The notes: generated by a model not told the origin, from the sequence alone. A stretch of 64,000 nucleotides of DNA from Maritimibacter alkaliphilus (GCF_019801605.1 NZ_JAHVIT010000001.1:186001-250000), one strand, 5' to 3'; shown: positions 37,230 through 47,156, counted from the stretch's first letter. Numbers and translations: made by a program.

Positions 37230-38131
37230 GCAACGCTGTCCTCTCGGCCGCCAAGGCCAAGCCCGCCGCCCGCCCGCTGTCGCCGCGCATGGCCTCGTGG
37301 CGCCGCACCTTCCGCCAGCTGCGCCGCTCGCGCCTCGCCATTCCGGCCGGCTGTGTGCTTCTCGTCTTCGTGCTGGTGGCGCTCTTCGCCCCGCTGATCG
37401 CCACCCATGACCCGTTCAAGAATGACCTCGCCAATGCGCTCCTGACCCCGAGCAGCGCGCATTGGATGGGCACCGACGAACTGGGCCGCGACCTGTTCTC
37501 GCGGATCGTCCACGGCGCGCGGCTGTCCTTCATGGCCGGCATCGCCTCGGTCGCGATCTCGATGCTGATCGGCGTGCCGCTGGGGATGATCTCCGGCTAT
37601 GTCGGGGGCCGGGTCGATGCGGTGATCATGCGTGTCATGGATGTCATCCTGGCCTTCCCCGGCGTGCTGCTGGCGATCGCGATCATTTCGATCGCCGGGG
37701 CGACCTTCACCAACGCCGTCGTCGGCGTCGCGGTCAACACCGTGCCGATCTTTGCCCGGGTGGCCCGCGGCAGCACGCTGTCGGTGAAGGAAGAGGCCTA
37801 TATCGAGGCCTGCCGCGCCCTGGGGACCAGTGATTTCCGGATCATCTGGCGTCACATCCTGCCCAACATCAGCGCCAGCCTCTCGGTGCTGGCGACGCTG
37901 CGGGTCGGGATCTCGATCCTCGTGGTGGCCTCGCTCAGCTTCCTCGGGCTCGGGGCACAGGCACCGCTGCCGGAATGGGGCGCGATGCTGTCCAACGGCC
38001 GCACCTACCTGTTGATCGCGCCGCATCTGGTGCTCTTCCCGGGCGTGGCGATCATCGTCCTCGTGCTGGCAATCAACCTCTTCCAGGACGGGCTGCGCCT
38101 CGCGCTCGACCCGAAGTCCGCAAACCGCTGA
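37226..38131 (+). CDS. Oligopeptide-type ABC transporter permease (DppC-like)
   Basis: A 301-residue permease. The N-terminal cytoplasmic part and FRQLRRSRLAIPAGCVLL, then HWMGTDELGRDLFSRIVHGAR, are hallmarks of DppC/OppC. The ATPase-contact loop is VKEEAYIEACRALGTSDFRI. The SFLGLGAQAPLPEWGAML segment near the C-terminus is also typical. It is translationally coupled to the DppB-like gene and followed after 65 bases by the M24 hydrolase. Confidence 0.95.
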   Translation: MSNAVLSAAKAKPAARPLSPRMASWRRTFRQLRRSRLAIPAGCVLLVFVLVALFAPLIATHDPFKNDLANALLTPSSAHWMGTDELGRDLFSRIVHGARLSFMAGIASVAISMLIGVPLGMISGYVGGRVDAVIMRVMDVILAFPGVLLAIAIISIAGATFTNAVVGVAVNTVPIFARVARGSTLSVKEEAYIEACRALGTSDFRIIWRHILPNISASLSVLATLRVGISILVVASLSFLGLGAQAPLPEWGAMLSNGRTYLLIAPHLVLFPGVAIIVLVLAINLFQDGLRLALDPKSANR

Positions 38132-38196
38132 CCCTCCACCCTCCCTCCAACGGCCCGGGTTTCGGGCCAACCTACGACACTTGCAGGAAAGTACTC

Positions 38197-39297
38197 ATGG
38201 CAAACGCACGCCTTCAGCACCTCAAAGATCTCACCCGCGACGCAGGGCTCGACTATTTCGTGCTCTTCATCGGGCCGAGCCTGCGCTACTTCACCGGTCT
38301 TCAGAAGAAGATGACCGAGCGCCCGACCTTCTACATCGTCAACCCGAACGGCAAGGATGCGCTGTTCATCTCCGTGCTCGAGCGTGACTATGCCCGCAAC
38401 GTCCTGGGCGACGATTGCGAGTACCACTTCTACACCGACCTCAGCGGTCACGCCGGGCCCTTCGCCGAGTTCGCCGAGGCCATCGGTTTCGACGGCAAGC
38501 AGCTGGCGATGGAGTACATGCACAGCCGTGTCTTCGAGCACCAGATGATCATGGGCGAGGCGCCCAACGCCCAGATCGTCGATGGCGCACATCTCACCGC
38601 CGAAGTGCGCATGTGCAAGGATGCCTCCGAGATCGAGAAGATGCGCCGCGCCATCGAGATCACCGAGGCGTCGATCAACGCGATCCTGCCGCTGATCAAG
38701 GAAGGCGCGACCGAGCGCCAGATCTCGCTGGCGAACATGAACGAGATGATCAGCCGCGGCAGCGAACTGACCTGGAAATTCCCCAGCGTGATCTCGGGCG
38801 CGCGCTCGGCCGCGCCGCACAACCGCACCTCGGACCGCCCCTTCGAAAAGGGCGACATCGTGATGATCGACACCGGTGCCGTCTACGAGGGCTACACCGC
38901 CGACATCACCCGCACCTTCGCCCTCGGCAGCATCGATCCCGAGCTGGAGAAGGCCTATGAGGTCGTGAAACAGGCAAACGAAGCCGTCATGACCCTCAAG
39001 GCCGGCGGCATGACCGCAAGTGTTCTGGACCAGACCGCGCGGGATATCCTCGTGGGCAGCGGCTACGAACACGCCATCATGCACCGGACCGGCCACGGCA
39101 TCGGCATGGAAGGCCACGAAGCCCCCTACATCGCGATCGGCAACGAGATGGTGCTGCGCGAAGGCTTCATGTTCACCGTCGAACCCGGCCTCTACTTCCA
39201 GGGCAAGGGCGGCATCCGCATCGAGGACAACGTGGTGATCGCCAATGGCGGCCTCGAGCAGCTGACCACCTTCACCAAGGATCTCATGATCCTCTGA
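38197..39297 (+). CDS. M24-family metallohydrolase (Xaa-Pro peptidase/creatinase fold)
   Basis: A 366-residue pita-bread enzyme with all five metal ligands visible: the two aspartates in MIDTGAVYEGYTADITRTF, histidine in HRTGHGIGMEGHEAP, glutamate in MFTVEPGLYF and glutamate in GGIRIEDNVV. Family members cleave Xaa-Pro bonds, creatine or ectoine. No signal peptide is present, so it acts on an imported compound. Its place directly after a peptide-class importer suggests it hydrolyses the imported substrate. It is shorter than creatinase and DoeA, so neither name is claimed. Confidence 0.9.
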   Translation: MANARLQHLKDLTRDAGLDYFVLFIGPSLRYFTGLQKKMTERPTFYIVNPNGKDALFISVLERDYARNVLGDDCEYHFYTDLSGHAGPFAEFAEAIGFDGKQLAMEYMHSRVFEHQMIMGEAPNAQIVDGAHLTAEVRMCKDASEIEKMRRAIEITEASINAILPLIKEGATERQISLANMNEMISRGSELTWKFPSVISGARSAAPHNRTSDRPFEKGDIVMIDTGAVYEGYTADITRTFALGSIDPELEKAYEVVKQANEAVMTLKAGGMTASVLDQTARDILVGSGYEHAIMHRTGHGIGMEGHEAPYIAIGNEMVLREGFMFTVEPGLYFQGKGGIRIEDNVVIANGGLEQLTTFTKDLMIL

Positions 39298-39310
39298 GAC
39301 GGCCAAGTGG

Positions 39311-39338
39311 CACCGGGGGCGCAGCCGTGCCCCCGGTG
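39311..39338 (+). promoter_or_regulatory. Intercistronic hairpin before matB
   Basis: CACCGGGGGC pairs perfectly with GCCCCCGGTG (10 bp, 8-base loop), 13 bases after the M24 stop. No T-run follows, so it may be a partial terminator or processing element that lowers expression of downstream genes. Confidence 0.55.
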
Positions 39339-39386
39339 TGATCCCGCGCGCCCGCGCCATCCCCCCCAACCTCCGGCAGCACCCTC

Positions 39387-40901
39387 ATGACCAATATCCT
39401 GTTCGACGGTCTTTTCGCCGCGCATGCAGACGCCACCACGCCCTTCCTCCACCTTCCCGGCGGTGAGGTCCGGACCCACACCGACGTCCTGCGGGCTGCC
39501 GCCCGCTACGCCAACGCCATCGCCGCGCTCGGGGCACAGCCGGGCGACCGCGTGGCGCTGCAGGTCGAGAAGTCGCCCGAGGCGCTGGAGGTCTACGCGG
39601 CCTGCGTGATGGGTGGCTTCGTGTTCCTGCCGCTGAACACGGCCTATACCGCGGCCGAGATCTCCTACTTCGTGGCGGACTGCGCGCCGCACCTGCTGAT
39701 CTGCGATCCCGCCCGCCGCGAGACGCTCGCCACGGCGCTGTCCGAGACCGACATCCGGCTCGAGACGCTCGATGCCTCCGGTCAGGGCTCGCTCAGCGAT
39801 CTGGCCGCCGCGGCGCCGGAGACCTTCACGCCGGCGGAGCGCGGCACCGACGATCTGGCGGCGCTGCTCTATACCTCGGGCACCACGGGCCGCTCCAAGG
39901 GCGCGATGCTGAGCCATGGCAACCTGCTCAGCAACGCCGAGACGCTGACCCGGCTCTGGCGCTTCACGGGCGAGGACCGGCTGCTGCACGCGTTGCCGAT
40001 CTTCCACAGCCACGGGCTCTTCGTGGCGACCAACGTCATCCTCAAGGCAGGCGCCGCGATCGAGTTCCTGCCGGGCTTCGACCGGGATGCGGTCATCGAG
40101 GCCCTGCCGCGCTGCACGGCGATGATGGGCGTGCCCACCTTCTACACCCGCCTTCTGGGCGACCCGCGCTTCACCCGCGATCTGGCCAGCCACATGCGGC
40201 TCTTCATCTCGGGCAGCGCCCCGCTGCTTGCGGAAACCCACGATGCCTTCTCGGAGCGCACCGGGCACCGTATCCTCGAGCGCTACGGGCTGACCGAAAC
40301 CAGCATGAACACCTCCAACCCCTACGACGGCGAGCGGCGTCCGGGGACCGTCGGCTTCGCGCTGCCGGGCGTCGATCTGAAGATAACCGATCCGGAGAGC
40401 GGCGCGACGCTGGAGCAGGGTGCGATCGGCATGATCGAGGTCCGCGGCCCCAATGTCTTCAAGGGCTACTGGAACATGCCCGAGAAGACCGCGGAAGAGC
40501 TGCGCGCCGACGGGTTCTTCATCACCGGCGACCTCGGGCGCATCGACGCGGAGGGCTATGTCCATATCGTCGGGCGTCAGAAGGACCTGATCATCTCGGG
40601 CGGCTACAACATCTACCCCAAGGAGATCGAGACCCTGCTCGACGGTCTGCCGGGGGTTCTGGAAAGTGCCGTCGTCGGGGTGCCCAACGCCGATTTCGGG
40701 GAATCCGTGCTGGCGCTGATCGTCGCGAAGGACGGCTGCCAGCCCGACGTCGACCTGCTGACCCACAGCGTTGCCGCCAACCTTGCCCGTTTCAAGCATC
40801 CGCGCCGCATCGTCGTCGTGGACGAATTGCCCCGCAACACGATGGGCAAGGTGCAGAAGAACATCCTGCGCGACACCTACAAGACCGCCCTCGACGCCTG
40901 A
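39387..40901 (+). CDS. matB: Malonyl-CoA synthetase
   Basis: An AMP-forming acyl-CoA synthetase of 504 residues. The ATP motif is LLYTSGTTGRSKGAMLSHGN, followed by ERYGLTETSMNTSNPYDGER, which is the form found in MatB rather than in fatty-acid ligases, and the hinge GRQKDLIISGGYNIYPKEIE. The catalytic lysine is in PRNTMGKVQKN. MatB makes malonyl-CoA (or methylmalonyl-CoA) from the free diacid. This implies the operon handles or produces malonate or a substituted malonate. Confidence 0.87.
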   Translation: MTNILFDGLFAAHADATTPFLHLPGGEVRTHTDVLRAAARYANAIAALGAQPGDRVALQVEKSPEALEVYAACVMGGFVFLPLNTAYTAAEISYFVADCAPHLLICDPARRETLATALSETDIRLETLDASGQGSLSDLAAAAPETFTPAERGTDDLAALLYTSGTTGRSKGAMLSHGNLLSNAETLTRLWRFTGEDRLLHALPIFHSHGLFVATNVILKAGAAIEFLPGFDRDAVIEALPRCTAMMGVPTFYTRLLGDPRFTRDLASHMRLFISGSAPLLAETHDAFSERTGHRILERYGLTETSMNTSNPYDGERRPGTVGFALPGVDLKITDPESGATLEQGAIGMIEVRGPNVFKGYWNMPEKTAEELRADGFFITGDLGRIDAEGYVHIVGRQKDLIISGGYNIYPKEIETLLDGLPGVLESAVVGVPNADFGESVLALIVAKDGCQPDVDLLTHSVAANLARFKHPRRIVVVDELPRNTMGKVQKNILRDTYKTALDA

Positions 40902-41083
40902 CCCGGCCTTGGGGCCGCGTCTTTCGGGGGGCTCCCAAGCCGCTCCCCGGACCGGGTCCGACCCCTTCGGCGGACGGCCCGGCAAGGGCGGCCCCATGCG
41001 CGCGGGGCAGGGCGGGCGGATAAACCCGGTCGCCCCGGCGGTGGCAGGCTCCTCTTATTGACCTACTGGGAAGACACTGACTG

Positions 41084-42625
41084 ATGAATGGCGCTGAAAG
41101 CCTCGTAAACACCCTCCTTTCCTCCGGTGTCGACACCTGTTTCGCGAACCCGGGCACCAGCGAGATGCACTTTGTCGGTGCGCTCGACCGGATCCCGGGG
41201 ATGCGCTGCGTCCTCGGATTGCAGGAGAACGTCGTCACCGGCATGGCGGATGGCTACTACCGGATCGCGGGCAAGCCGGCCTGCACGCTGCTGCACTGCG
41301 GGCCGGGGCTCTCGAACGGGATGGGCAACCTGCACAACGCCCGCAGGGCACGGGCGGGGATCGTCAACATTGTCGGGGACCAGGCGACCTATCACCGTCC
41401 CTTCGACGCGCCTCTCACGGCCGATACCGAGGGCATGGCCCGCACGGTGTCCCATTGGGTGCGTACCACGACCCGGGCCGAGGATGTCGGGCGCGACGCG
41501 GCTGCGGCGGTCCAGGCGGCCAGTGCCCTGACCGGGCAGATCGCAACGCTGATCCTGCCGGCGGATGCCTCCTGGGGGCAGGGCGGGGCCGTGGCCGGGA
41601 AACTGCCGGTTCCGGCGCCCGCGCCGATCGACCCGAACGCGGTGGAGACCGCCGCGCGCCTGCTGCGCAGCGGCGAGAACGTCCTGCTGCTGCTGGCGGA
41701 CCGGGCCACCCATGTCCCGGCGCAACGGCTGGCCTGGCGGGTGGCCGTGAAGACGGGCGCCAAGCTTCTTGGCAGCTATTCGAACGCGCATATGCAGCGC
41801 GGGCGTGGCCGGCTGGCGCTGGACCGGATTTCCTACGGGGTGGATGCGGCGATCAGTGAACTGGCGTCGTTCAAGCACATCATCCTCGTCAATGCGGTGC
41901 CGCCCGTGGGGTTCTTTGCCTATCCCGACAAGCCCTCCACCCAGTATCCCTCCGACGCAACGCTCCATGTCCTGTCCCGTCCCGATCAGGACCCGGTCGC
42001 GGCGCTCGATGCGCTGGTCGAAGCTTTGGGGGCGGAGGATGTCGCGCTCCCCGATCCGGGCCCATGCCCCGAGGTCGTGACCGGTGCGCCGACGCCGGAA
42101 GGTCTGGCGCGGGTCGTCGCCGCCGTCATGCCGGAGCAGGCCATCATCTCGAATGAGAGCATCTCCTTCGGGCGCGATTTCGACCGGTTCACCCATGCGG
42201 CGCCGGCCCATGACTGGCTCAACCTCGCCGGGGGCGCGATCGGGGACGGTCTCCCGGTCGCCACCGGTGCCGCGATTGCCGGCGGGCCCGGCCGCCGCGT
42301 GATCAGCCTGCAGGCGGACGGCTCGGCGATGTATTCGCTTCAGTCGCTCTGGACCCAAGCGCGCGAGAACCTGCCCTGCACGACGGTCCTCCTGAACAAC
42401 CGCAAGTACAACATCCTGATCGGGGAATACAAAAACGTCGGCGCGACGCCGGGCAAGACCGCGATGGACATGCTCGATCTGGGGAACCCGGACATCGACT
42501 GGGTTCGGATCGCCACCGGCATGGGGGTCGAGGCCGCCCGCGCCACGACCCTCGAGGAGTGCGCCGCGCTGATGAAGACCAGCTTCACGCGCAAGGGGCC
42601 TTTCCTGATCGATCTGGTGATCTGA
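41084..42625 (+). CDS. Thiamine-diphosphate-dependent enzyme (acetolactate synthase large-subunit-like)
   Basis: A 513-residue three-domain ThDP enzyme. The cofactor-activating glutamate lies in GLQENVVTGMADGYYR, and the ThDP/Mg motif runs from LQADGSAMYSLQSLW to LNNRKYNIL. FANPGTSEMHFVGALD is typical of proteins named 'acetolactate synthase large subunit' that work without a small subunit, and of benzoylformate decarboxylase relatives. It could decarboxylate a 2-keto acid or oxalyl-type CoA. Its neighbours, MatB and an Ldh2-type dehydrogenase, suggest a 2-hydroxy/2-keto-acid route. The exact reaction is unknown. Confidence 0.8.
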   Translation: MNGAESLVNTLLSSGVDTCFANPGTSEMHFVGALDRIPGMRCVLGLQENVVTGMADGYYRIAGKPACTLLHCGPGLSNGMGNLHNARRARAGIVNIVGDQATYHRPFDAPLTADTEGMARTVSHWVRTTTRAEDVGRDAAAAVQAASALTGQIATLILPADASWGQGGAVAGKLPVPAPAPIDPNAVETAARLLRSGENVLLLLADRATHVPAQRLAWRVAVKTGAKLLGSYSNAHMQRGRGRLALDRISYGVDAAISELASFKHIILVNAVPPVGFFAYPDKPSTQYPSDATLHVLSRPDQDPVAALDALVEALGAEDVALPDPGPCPEVVTGAPTPEGLARVVAAVMPEQAIISNESISFGRDFDRFTHAAPAHDWLNLAGGAIGDGLPVATGAAIAGGPGRRVISLQADGSAMYSLQSLWTQARENLPCTTVLLNNRKYNILIGEYKNVGATPGKTAMDMLDLGNPDIDWVRIATGMGVEAARATTLEECAALMKTSFTRKGPFLIDLVI

Positions 42626-42756
42626 GGCCGACCCCGACAGCTGCCCGGCAGCCGCCCGGCGCTCCCGCAAGCGCCCCGGGCGACTGGCGGTGCGCATCCA
42701 TCTGGAACCACGGCCGGACCATGCGAGGGTCCGGCACAAGCTCAAGGAGATATCCC

Positions 42757-43839
42757 ATGGCGTCACAAGAGATGGCGAGCGCCGCTGCGCGGACCTACGA
42801 GGCTAAGGCGCTGGACCGGTTCCTGCGCGCGGCACTGCAGGCCGCGGGCGCCGATACGGCGACGACCGATGCCGTCACCCGCGCGCTGATGCACGGCTCG
42901 CTCTTCGGCATGGACACCCACGGGGTGCGGCTGCTGCCGCATTACCTGCGGGCGATCCGGGGCGGGCGCGTGAACGCGACGCCGTCCCCGGCACTGGTGG
43001 AGGATTTCCATGCCGTGGGCGTGCTCGACGGGGATGACGGGCATGGCGCCCTCAACGCCTATGTCGCGGCCGATATCGCGATCGACAAGGCCCGGCGCTT
43101 CGGCATCGGCGCGGTCTCCATCCGCCGCAGCTCGCACTTCGGTCCTGCGGGCGCCTTCGCGCTGCATATCGCCGAGGCGGGGATGGTCGGGCTCGCCATG
43201 TGCAATTCGGATTCGTTCATGCGTCTTCAGGACGGGGCGCAACGGTTTCACGGCACCAACCCGCTGGCCGCCGCAGCGCCGGTTGCGGGCGGGCATCCGT
43301 GGCTGCTCGACATGGCGACCAGTTCGATCCCCTTCAACCGGGTCCGGCTGATGGCCAGCCTCGGCCTGGACCTGCAGCCCGGGGTCGCCTCGGACCATGG
43401 CGGCGTCGATACGACCGACCCGCACAGCGCCGTCATGCTCGCCCCCATCGGCGGGCCGCAGTACGGCTACAAGGGTGCCGGCATCGCCGGGCTGGTGGAG
43501 ATCCTCTCGGCCGTGCTGGGGGGCGCGCTGCTGAGCCCGCAGATCGCGCCGATGGTGTCCGATGACATGAGCACGCCGCGCAATGTCGGGGCCTTCGTGC
43601 TGGCCATCGACCCGGAGGCTTTTGGCGGGCGGGAGGTGTTCCTGACCGCGATGCAGACCTACCGGGACCTGCTGCGTGGCTCCGCGACTGTCGAGGGCGG
43701 GACCGTGCGGGCACCGGGCGACCGCGCCTTTGGCGACGCCGATCGCCGTCCCCGCGACGGTGTGCCAGTCGACCCCGATACGATCGTGGCCTTCGCAGAG
43801 ATCGCGCGCACATACGGCCTGCAGGCGCCGCAGGGCTGA
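42757..43839 (+). CDS. Malate/L-lactate dehydrogenase family (Ldh2) oxidoreductase
   Basis: A 360-residue NAD(P)-dependent 2-hydroxyacid dehydrogenase of the Ldh2/YbiC/ureidoglycolate dehydrogenase family, unrelated to classical LDH. The conserved RRSSHFGPAGAFALHIAE, LAMCNSDSFM-type and GTNPLAAAAPV segments are clear, and MDTHGVRLLPHYL marks the N-terminus. It interconverts a 2-hydroxy acid and the 2-keto acid. An AAGGAGA site precedes the ATG. It is the last gene of the operon and is followed by a strong hairpin. Confidence 0.9.
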   Translation: MASQEMASAAARTYEAKALDRFLRAALQAAGADTATTDAVTRALMHGSLFGMDTHGVRLLPHYLRAIRGGRVNATPSPALVEDFHAVGVLDGDDGHGALNAYVAADIAIDKARRFGIGAVSIRRSSHFGPAGAFALHIAEAGMVGLAMCNSDSFMRLQDGAQRFHGTNPLAAAAPVAGGHPWLLDMATSSIPFNRVRLMASLGLDLQPGVASDHGGVDTTDPHSAVMLAPIGGPQYGYKGAGIAGLVEILSAVLGGALLSPQIAPMVSDDMSTPRNVGAFVLAIDPEAFGGREVFLTAMQTYRDLLRGSATVEGGTVRAPGDRAFGDADRRPRDGVPVDPDTIVAFAEIARTYGLQAPQG

Positions 43840-43891
43840 CCCGCGCGGGATGTCCGGCAAGCTGGCTGGTCCCCGCGACTTTCGATCCCGC

Positions 43892-43919
43892 AGGCCGGCC
43901 CGGTTCCCCGGGCCGGCCT
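43892..43919 (+). terminator. Strong hairpin ending the MarR-controlled operon
   Basis: AGGCCGGCCCGG pairs perfectly with CCGGGCCGGCCT (12 bp, TTCC loop) 52 bases after the Ldh2 stop. The downstream T content is low (ATTCGTGT), so termination strength is uncertain. Confidence 0.65.
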
Positions 43920-43949
43920 ATTCGTGTCCTGTTGGTCGTGTGACGGGCA

Positions 43950-43977
43950 AAGGGCGCGACCCCGAGGCCGCGCCCTT
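43950..43977 (-). terminator. Terminator-like hairpin of the aldehyde oxidoreductase operon
   Basis: On the minus strand AAGGGCGCG pairs with CGCGCCCTT and is followed by T-G-CC; it lies 28 bases past the stop of the molybdopterin subunit gene. Together with the hairpin at 43892 it separates two convergent operons. Confidence 0.6.
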
Positions 43978-44005
43978 GCGTTGTGTCCGTGACTGGCGCC
44001 GGAGG

Positions 44006-46204
44006 TCAGACCTCCGGCAGGTCGGAAATGTACTTGTCCAGCGTCATCGGGTAGCTGCGCACCCGCACGCCGGTGGCGTTGTAGACCGCGTTGGCAATCG
44101 CTGCGGCAACGCCGCAAAGGCCCAGTTCGCCCACGCCCTTGGCCTTCAGCGGTGTCGAGACCGCATCCGCCGTATCGAGGAAAATGACCTCCTGCGCAGG
44201 GATGTCCATGTGGACGGGCACCTCGTAGCCGGCAAGGTCATGGGCCGGGAAGAACCCGCGCCCGGTGTCGATGGCAAGGTCTTCCATCATCGCCGCGCCG
44301 ACGCCCATCACCATGCCGCCAATGACCTGACTGCGCGCGGTGGTGGGGTTCAGGATGCGGCCCGCGTCACAGGCCGCCAGCATCCGGCGCAGGCGGATCT
44401 CGCCGGTGCCCGCATGGACCGCCAGTTCGACGAAATGCGCCGCGAAGGTCGACACCACGTGTTCGCTGCGGAAGTCCCCGAAGGAGATGCTGTCCTCGGC
44501 CACGATCTCGCCCTCGGCGGCAACGGCGGAGAGCGCGGTCGTGTTGTCACCGCTCACCACCTGTCCGCCCTCGAAGGTAAGGGCGTCTGGCTGGTTCACG
44601 CCGAGGCGCTGCGCGATCTCGGCCCGGAGCGTCACGGCGGCGGCATAGACCCCGGCGGTGGAGGAGGCCGCGCCCCATTGCCCGCCCGAGCCGGCAGAGG
44701 CCGGGAAGCGGCTGTCGCCGAGGCGCACCTCCACATCCGCCACCTCGAGCCCGAGGCATTCGGCGGCGGTCTGCGCGAGGATCGTGTAGGAGCCGGTGCC
44801 GATGTCGGTCATCGCGGTTTCCACGATCAGCCGGCCCGAGGGTTGCAGCCGCAGCCGCGCCCCCGAGGCCATGGCCGGACCACCGCGATAGGCGCCCGCC
44901 ATGCCGTGCCCGATCAGCCATTGGCCGTCACGCATGCCCCCGGGGCTGGTGTTGCGGCTGTCCCAGCCGAAGGCCGCGGCGCCCTCGCGCAGGCACTCGA
45001 CGAAATGCCGGTCCGAGTAGGGCTTCGACGGGTCTTCCGGATCGACCTGTGTATCGTTCACCGCGCGGAACTCGACCGGGTCCATGCCCAGTTTCTCGGC
45101 CATCTCGTCCATGGCGATTTCGAGCGCCATGAGGCCCGAGGCCTCGCCCGGCGCGCGCATGGCGTTCGCCTCGGGCAGCTGCATCTCGGCCAGGTGGTTG
45201 ACGATCAGGCGGTTCTCGCCGGCATAGAAGCTCTGGGTCTGGGCGGTGGCGTTCTCGCCGCTGCCGCCGGGCTGGGTGTAGGAAATCGCCTCGTGGGCGA
45301 TGGCGGTGATCCGGCCGTCCGTGCCCGCACCGATGCGAATGCGCTGGATCGTCGCCGCGCGGTTCGAGGTGTTGTTCATCACCATGGGCCGGGGCATGGC
45401 CACCTTCACGGGGCGGCCCAGACGGCGTGCGGCCTGTGCGGCGAGGATGGCATCCGCGCGCAGCATCAGCTTGGCGCCGAAACCGCCACCGATGTAGGGG
45501 CTGGTGGCGACGACATCTTCTTCGTCAAGGCCGAAGGTCTTGGCGAGGGCCGCGCGGGCCCATTCGATCATCTGGTTCGAGGTCCAGATGTGCAGCTTGC
45601 CATCCTCCCACCGGGCGATGGTCGCAGGCGGCTCCATCATCGCGTGGCTGTGCGGCGGCGTGCGGTACTCGGCGTCGAGCTGCACGGCGGCGGCCTTGAA
45701 GGCGGTCTCGAAGTCGCCCACCCGCGACACGGGATCGGAGCGATCCTCGCGCACGCGCGCCCAGACGGTTTCGAGGTCGTAGTTGCCCTCCTCGGCGTCG
45801 TAGTCCACCTGCACGAGGGCGGCGGCGGCACGGGCCTGCTCGAAGCTGTCGGCCACCACCACGCCAATGGCCTGATGGTAGTGGGCGATCCGCGCGCCCC
45901 CGAAGAGCGGAGCGGCGTTCAGCTCGCTCGGCTTGGGCATTTCGCCCACGTCCAGCGCGGTGATGACATCCACGACGCCGGGCGCGGCCTTGGCTGCCTC
46001 CACCGCCATGCCGGTGATCCGGCCCTCGGCGATGGTGGCCAGCACGGGGTAGCCCACCAGCTGCCCCTCCGTCACGTCGTGGCGTTCATAGGCATAGGGG
46101 GCGGTGCCGGTGACCTTCAGCGGGCCATCGACGCGCGGGGTGGCCTTGCCGACGACCTTGGCGGTGTCGAAGAGGTTGGTGCCTGCGGGTGCGTTGAAAT
46201 CCAT
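44006..46204 (-). CDS. paoC: Molybdopterin-binding subunit of a periplasmic aldehyde oxidoreductase (PaoC type)
   Basis: A 732-residue xanthine-oxidase-family large subunit that carries molybdopterin cytosine dinucleotide. Active-site stretches include GGGFGAKLMLR, the PGEASG switch and the catalytic glutamate in KGVGELGLCG near the C-terminus. Length and subunit order fit the PaoABC/YagTSR aldehyde oxidoreductase. The ATG at 46204 is separated from the FAD subunit gene by one base. It oxidises aldehydes to acids, probably in the periplasm by co-export with the Tat-tagged small subunit. The chaperone gene paoD is not adjacent. Confidence 0.9.
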   Translation of the reverse strand: MDFNAPAGTNLFDTAKVVGKATPRVDGPLKVTGTAPYAYERHDVTEGQLVGYPVLATIAEGRITGMAVEAAKAAPGVVDVITALDVGEMPKPSELNAAPLFGGARIAHYHQAIGVVVADSFEQARAAAALVQVDYDAEEGNYDLETVWARVREDRSDPVSRVGDFETAFKAAAVQLDAEYRTPPHSHAMMEPPATIARWEDGKLHIWTSNQMIEWARAALAKTFGLDEEDVVATSPYIGGGFGAKLMLRADAILAAQAARRLGRPVKVAMPRPMVMNNTSNRAATIQRIRIGAGTDGRITAIAHEAISYTQPGGSGENATAQTQSFYAGENRLIVNHLAEMQLPEANAMRAPGEASGLMALEIAMDEMAEKLGMDPVEFRAVNDTQVDPEDPSKPYSDRHFVECLREGAAAFGWDSRNTSPGGMRDGQWLIGHGMAGAYRGGPAMASGARLRLQPSGRLIVETAMTDIGTGSYTILAQTAAECLGLEVADVEVRLGDSRFPASAGSGGQWGAASSTAGVYAAAVTLRAEIAQRLGVNQPDALTFEGGQVVSGDNTTALSAVAAEGEIVAEDSISFGDFRSEHVVSTFAAHFVELAVHAGTGEIRLRRMLAACDAGRILNPTTARSQVIGGMVMGVGAAMMEDLAIDTGRGFFPAHDLAGYEVPVHMDIPAQEVIFLDTADAVSTPLKAKGVGELGLCGVAAAIANAVYNATGVRVRSYPMTLDKYISDLPEV

Positions 46205-46205
46205 C

Positions 46206-47156
46206 TCAGGCCTCCTTGAGCATGGCGGCGAGCGTGCGCTCGGCAAGGGTGATCTTGAAGGCGTTCTCCTCGGTCGGGCGGGCGCCGTCGAGCAGGGCAG
46301 CGATCACGGCCCGGGCACCGTTGGGGAGCGCGGCATCCGCCTCGGCCCGGCGCCAGGGCTTGGGGGCCACGCCGCCAAGGGCCACGCGCCCGGTGCCATC
46401 CGCCTGTCGGACCAGCGCGACGGAGACGAGCGCAAAGGCATAGGAGGCCCGGTCACGGACCTTGTGATAGGCCTGGGTGCCGCCGACGGGGGCGGGCAGG
46501 GTGACATGGGTGATCAGCTCACCGGGCATCAATGCGTTTTCCATCTGCGGCGTCTCGCCGGGCAGGATGTGGAACTCCTCCAGCGGGATCTGGCGGGTCA
46601 TACCGGTGGGGGTCACCGTCTCGACCACCGCGTCCAGTGCCCGCATGGCCACGGCCATGTCGGAGGGATGCGTGGCGATACAGGCCTCCGAAGTGCCGAT
46701 CACGCCCAGCTGACGCGAGAAGGCCCCCTCGCTCAGCGCACCACAGCCGGAGCCGGGGGCGCGTTTGTTGCAGGGCATCGCCGTGTCGTAGAAATAGGGG
46801 CAGCGGGTGCGTTGCAGCAGGTTGCCGCCCGTGGTGGCCTTGTTGCGCAGCTGGCCGGAGGCCCCGGAGGCGATGGCGCGGGTCAGCAGCGGATAGTCGC
46901 GCCGGATGCGGGCATCGGCGGAGAGCGCGGTGTTGCTCACCAGCGTGCCGATGCGCAGCCCGCCCTCCTCGGTCTCGGTGATCTCGTCAAGGCCAAGGCC
47001 GTTCACGTCGATCAGGTGGACCGGCGTCTCGATCTCCAGCTTCATCAGGTCGAGGAGGTTGGTCCCGCCAGCGATGAACTTGGCGCCCTGCACCTCGGCG
47101 GCGCGGGCGGCGGCGGCGGCCGGATCGGTGGCGCGTTCGTAGCTGAACTGTCTCAT
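46206..47156 (-). CDS. paoB: FAD-binding subunit of the aldehyde oxidoreductase (PaoB type)
   Basis: A 316-residue CO-dehydrogenase-flavoprotein-type subunit. [19 protein letters not shown] and [20 protein letters not shown] are FAD-binding motifs. The cysteines in [20 protein letters not shown] and the following CGAL match the insertion that binds an extra [4Fe-4S] cluster in E. coli PaoB, which ordinary family members lack. It overlaps the 2Fe-2S subunit gene by four bases. It relays electrons within the heterotrimer. Confidence 0.92.
   Translation of the reverse strand: MRQFSYERATDPAAAAARAAEVQGAKFIAGGTNLLDLMKLEIETPVHLIDVNGLGLDEITETEEGGLRIGTLVSNTALSADARIRRDYPLLTRAIASGASGQLRNKATTGGNLLQRTRCPYFYDTAMPCNKRAPGSGCGALSEGAFSRQLGVIGTSEACIATHPSDMAVAMRALDAVVETVTPTGMTRQIPLEEFHILPGETPQMENALMPGELITHVTLPAPVGGTQAYHKVRDRASYAFALVSVALVRQADGTGRVALGGVAPKPWRRAEADAALPNGARAVIAALLDGARPTEENAFKITLAERTLAAMLKEA

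Noticed and set aside
43676-46219. An 847-codon plus-strand frame
   Set aside because: It is antisense to the molybdopterin subunit gene, which shows clear family motifs; the long frame is a third-position GC effect.
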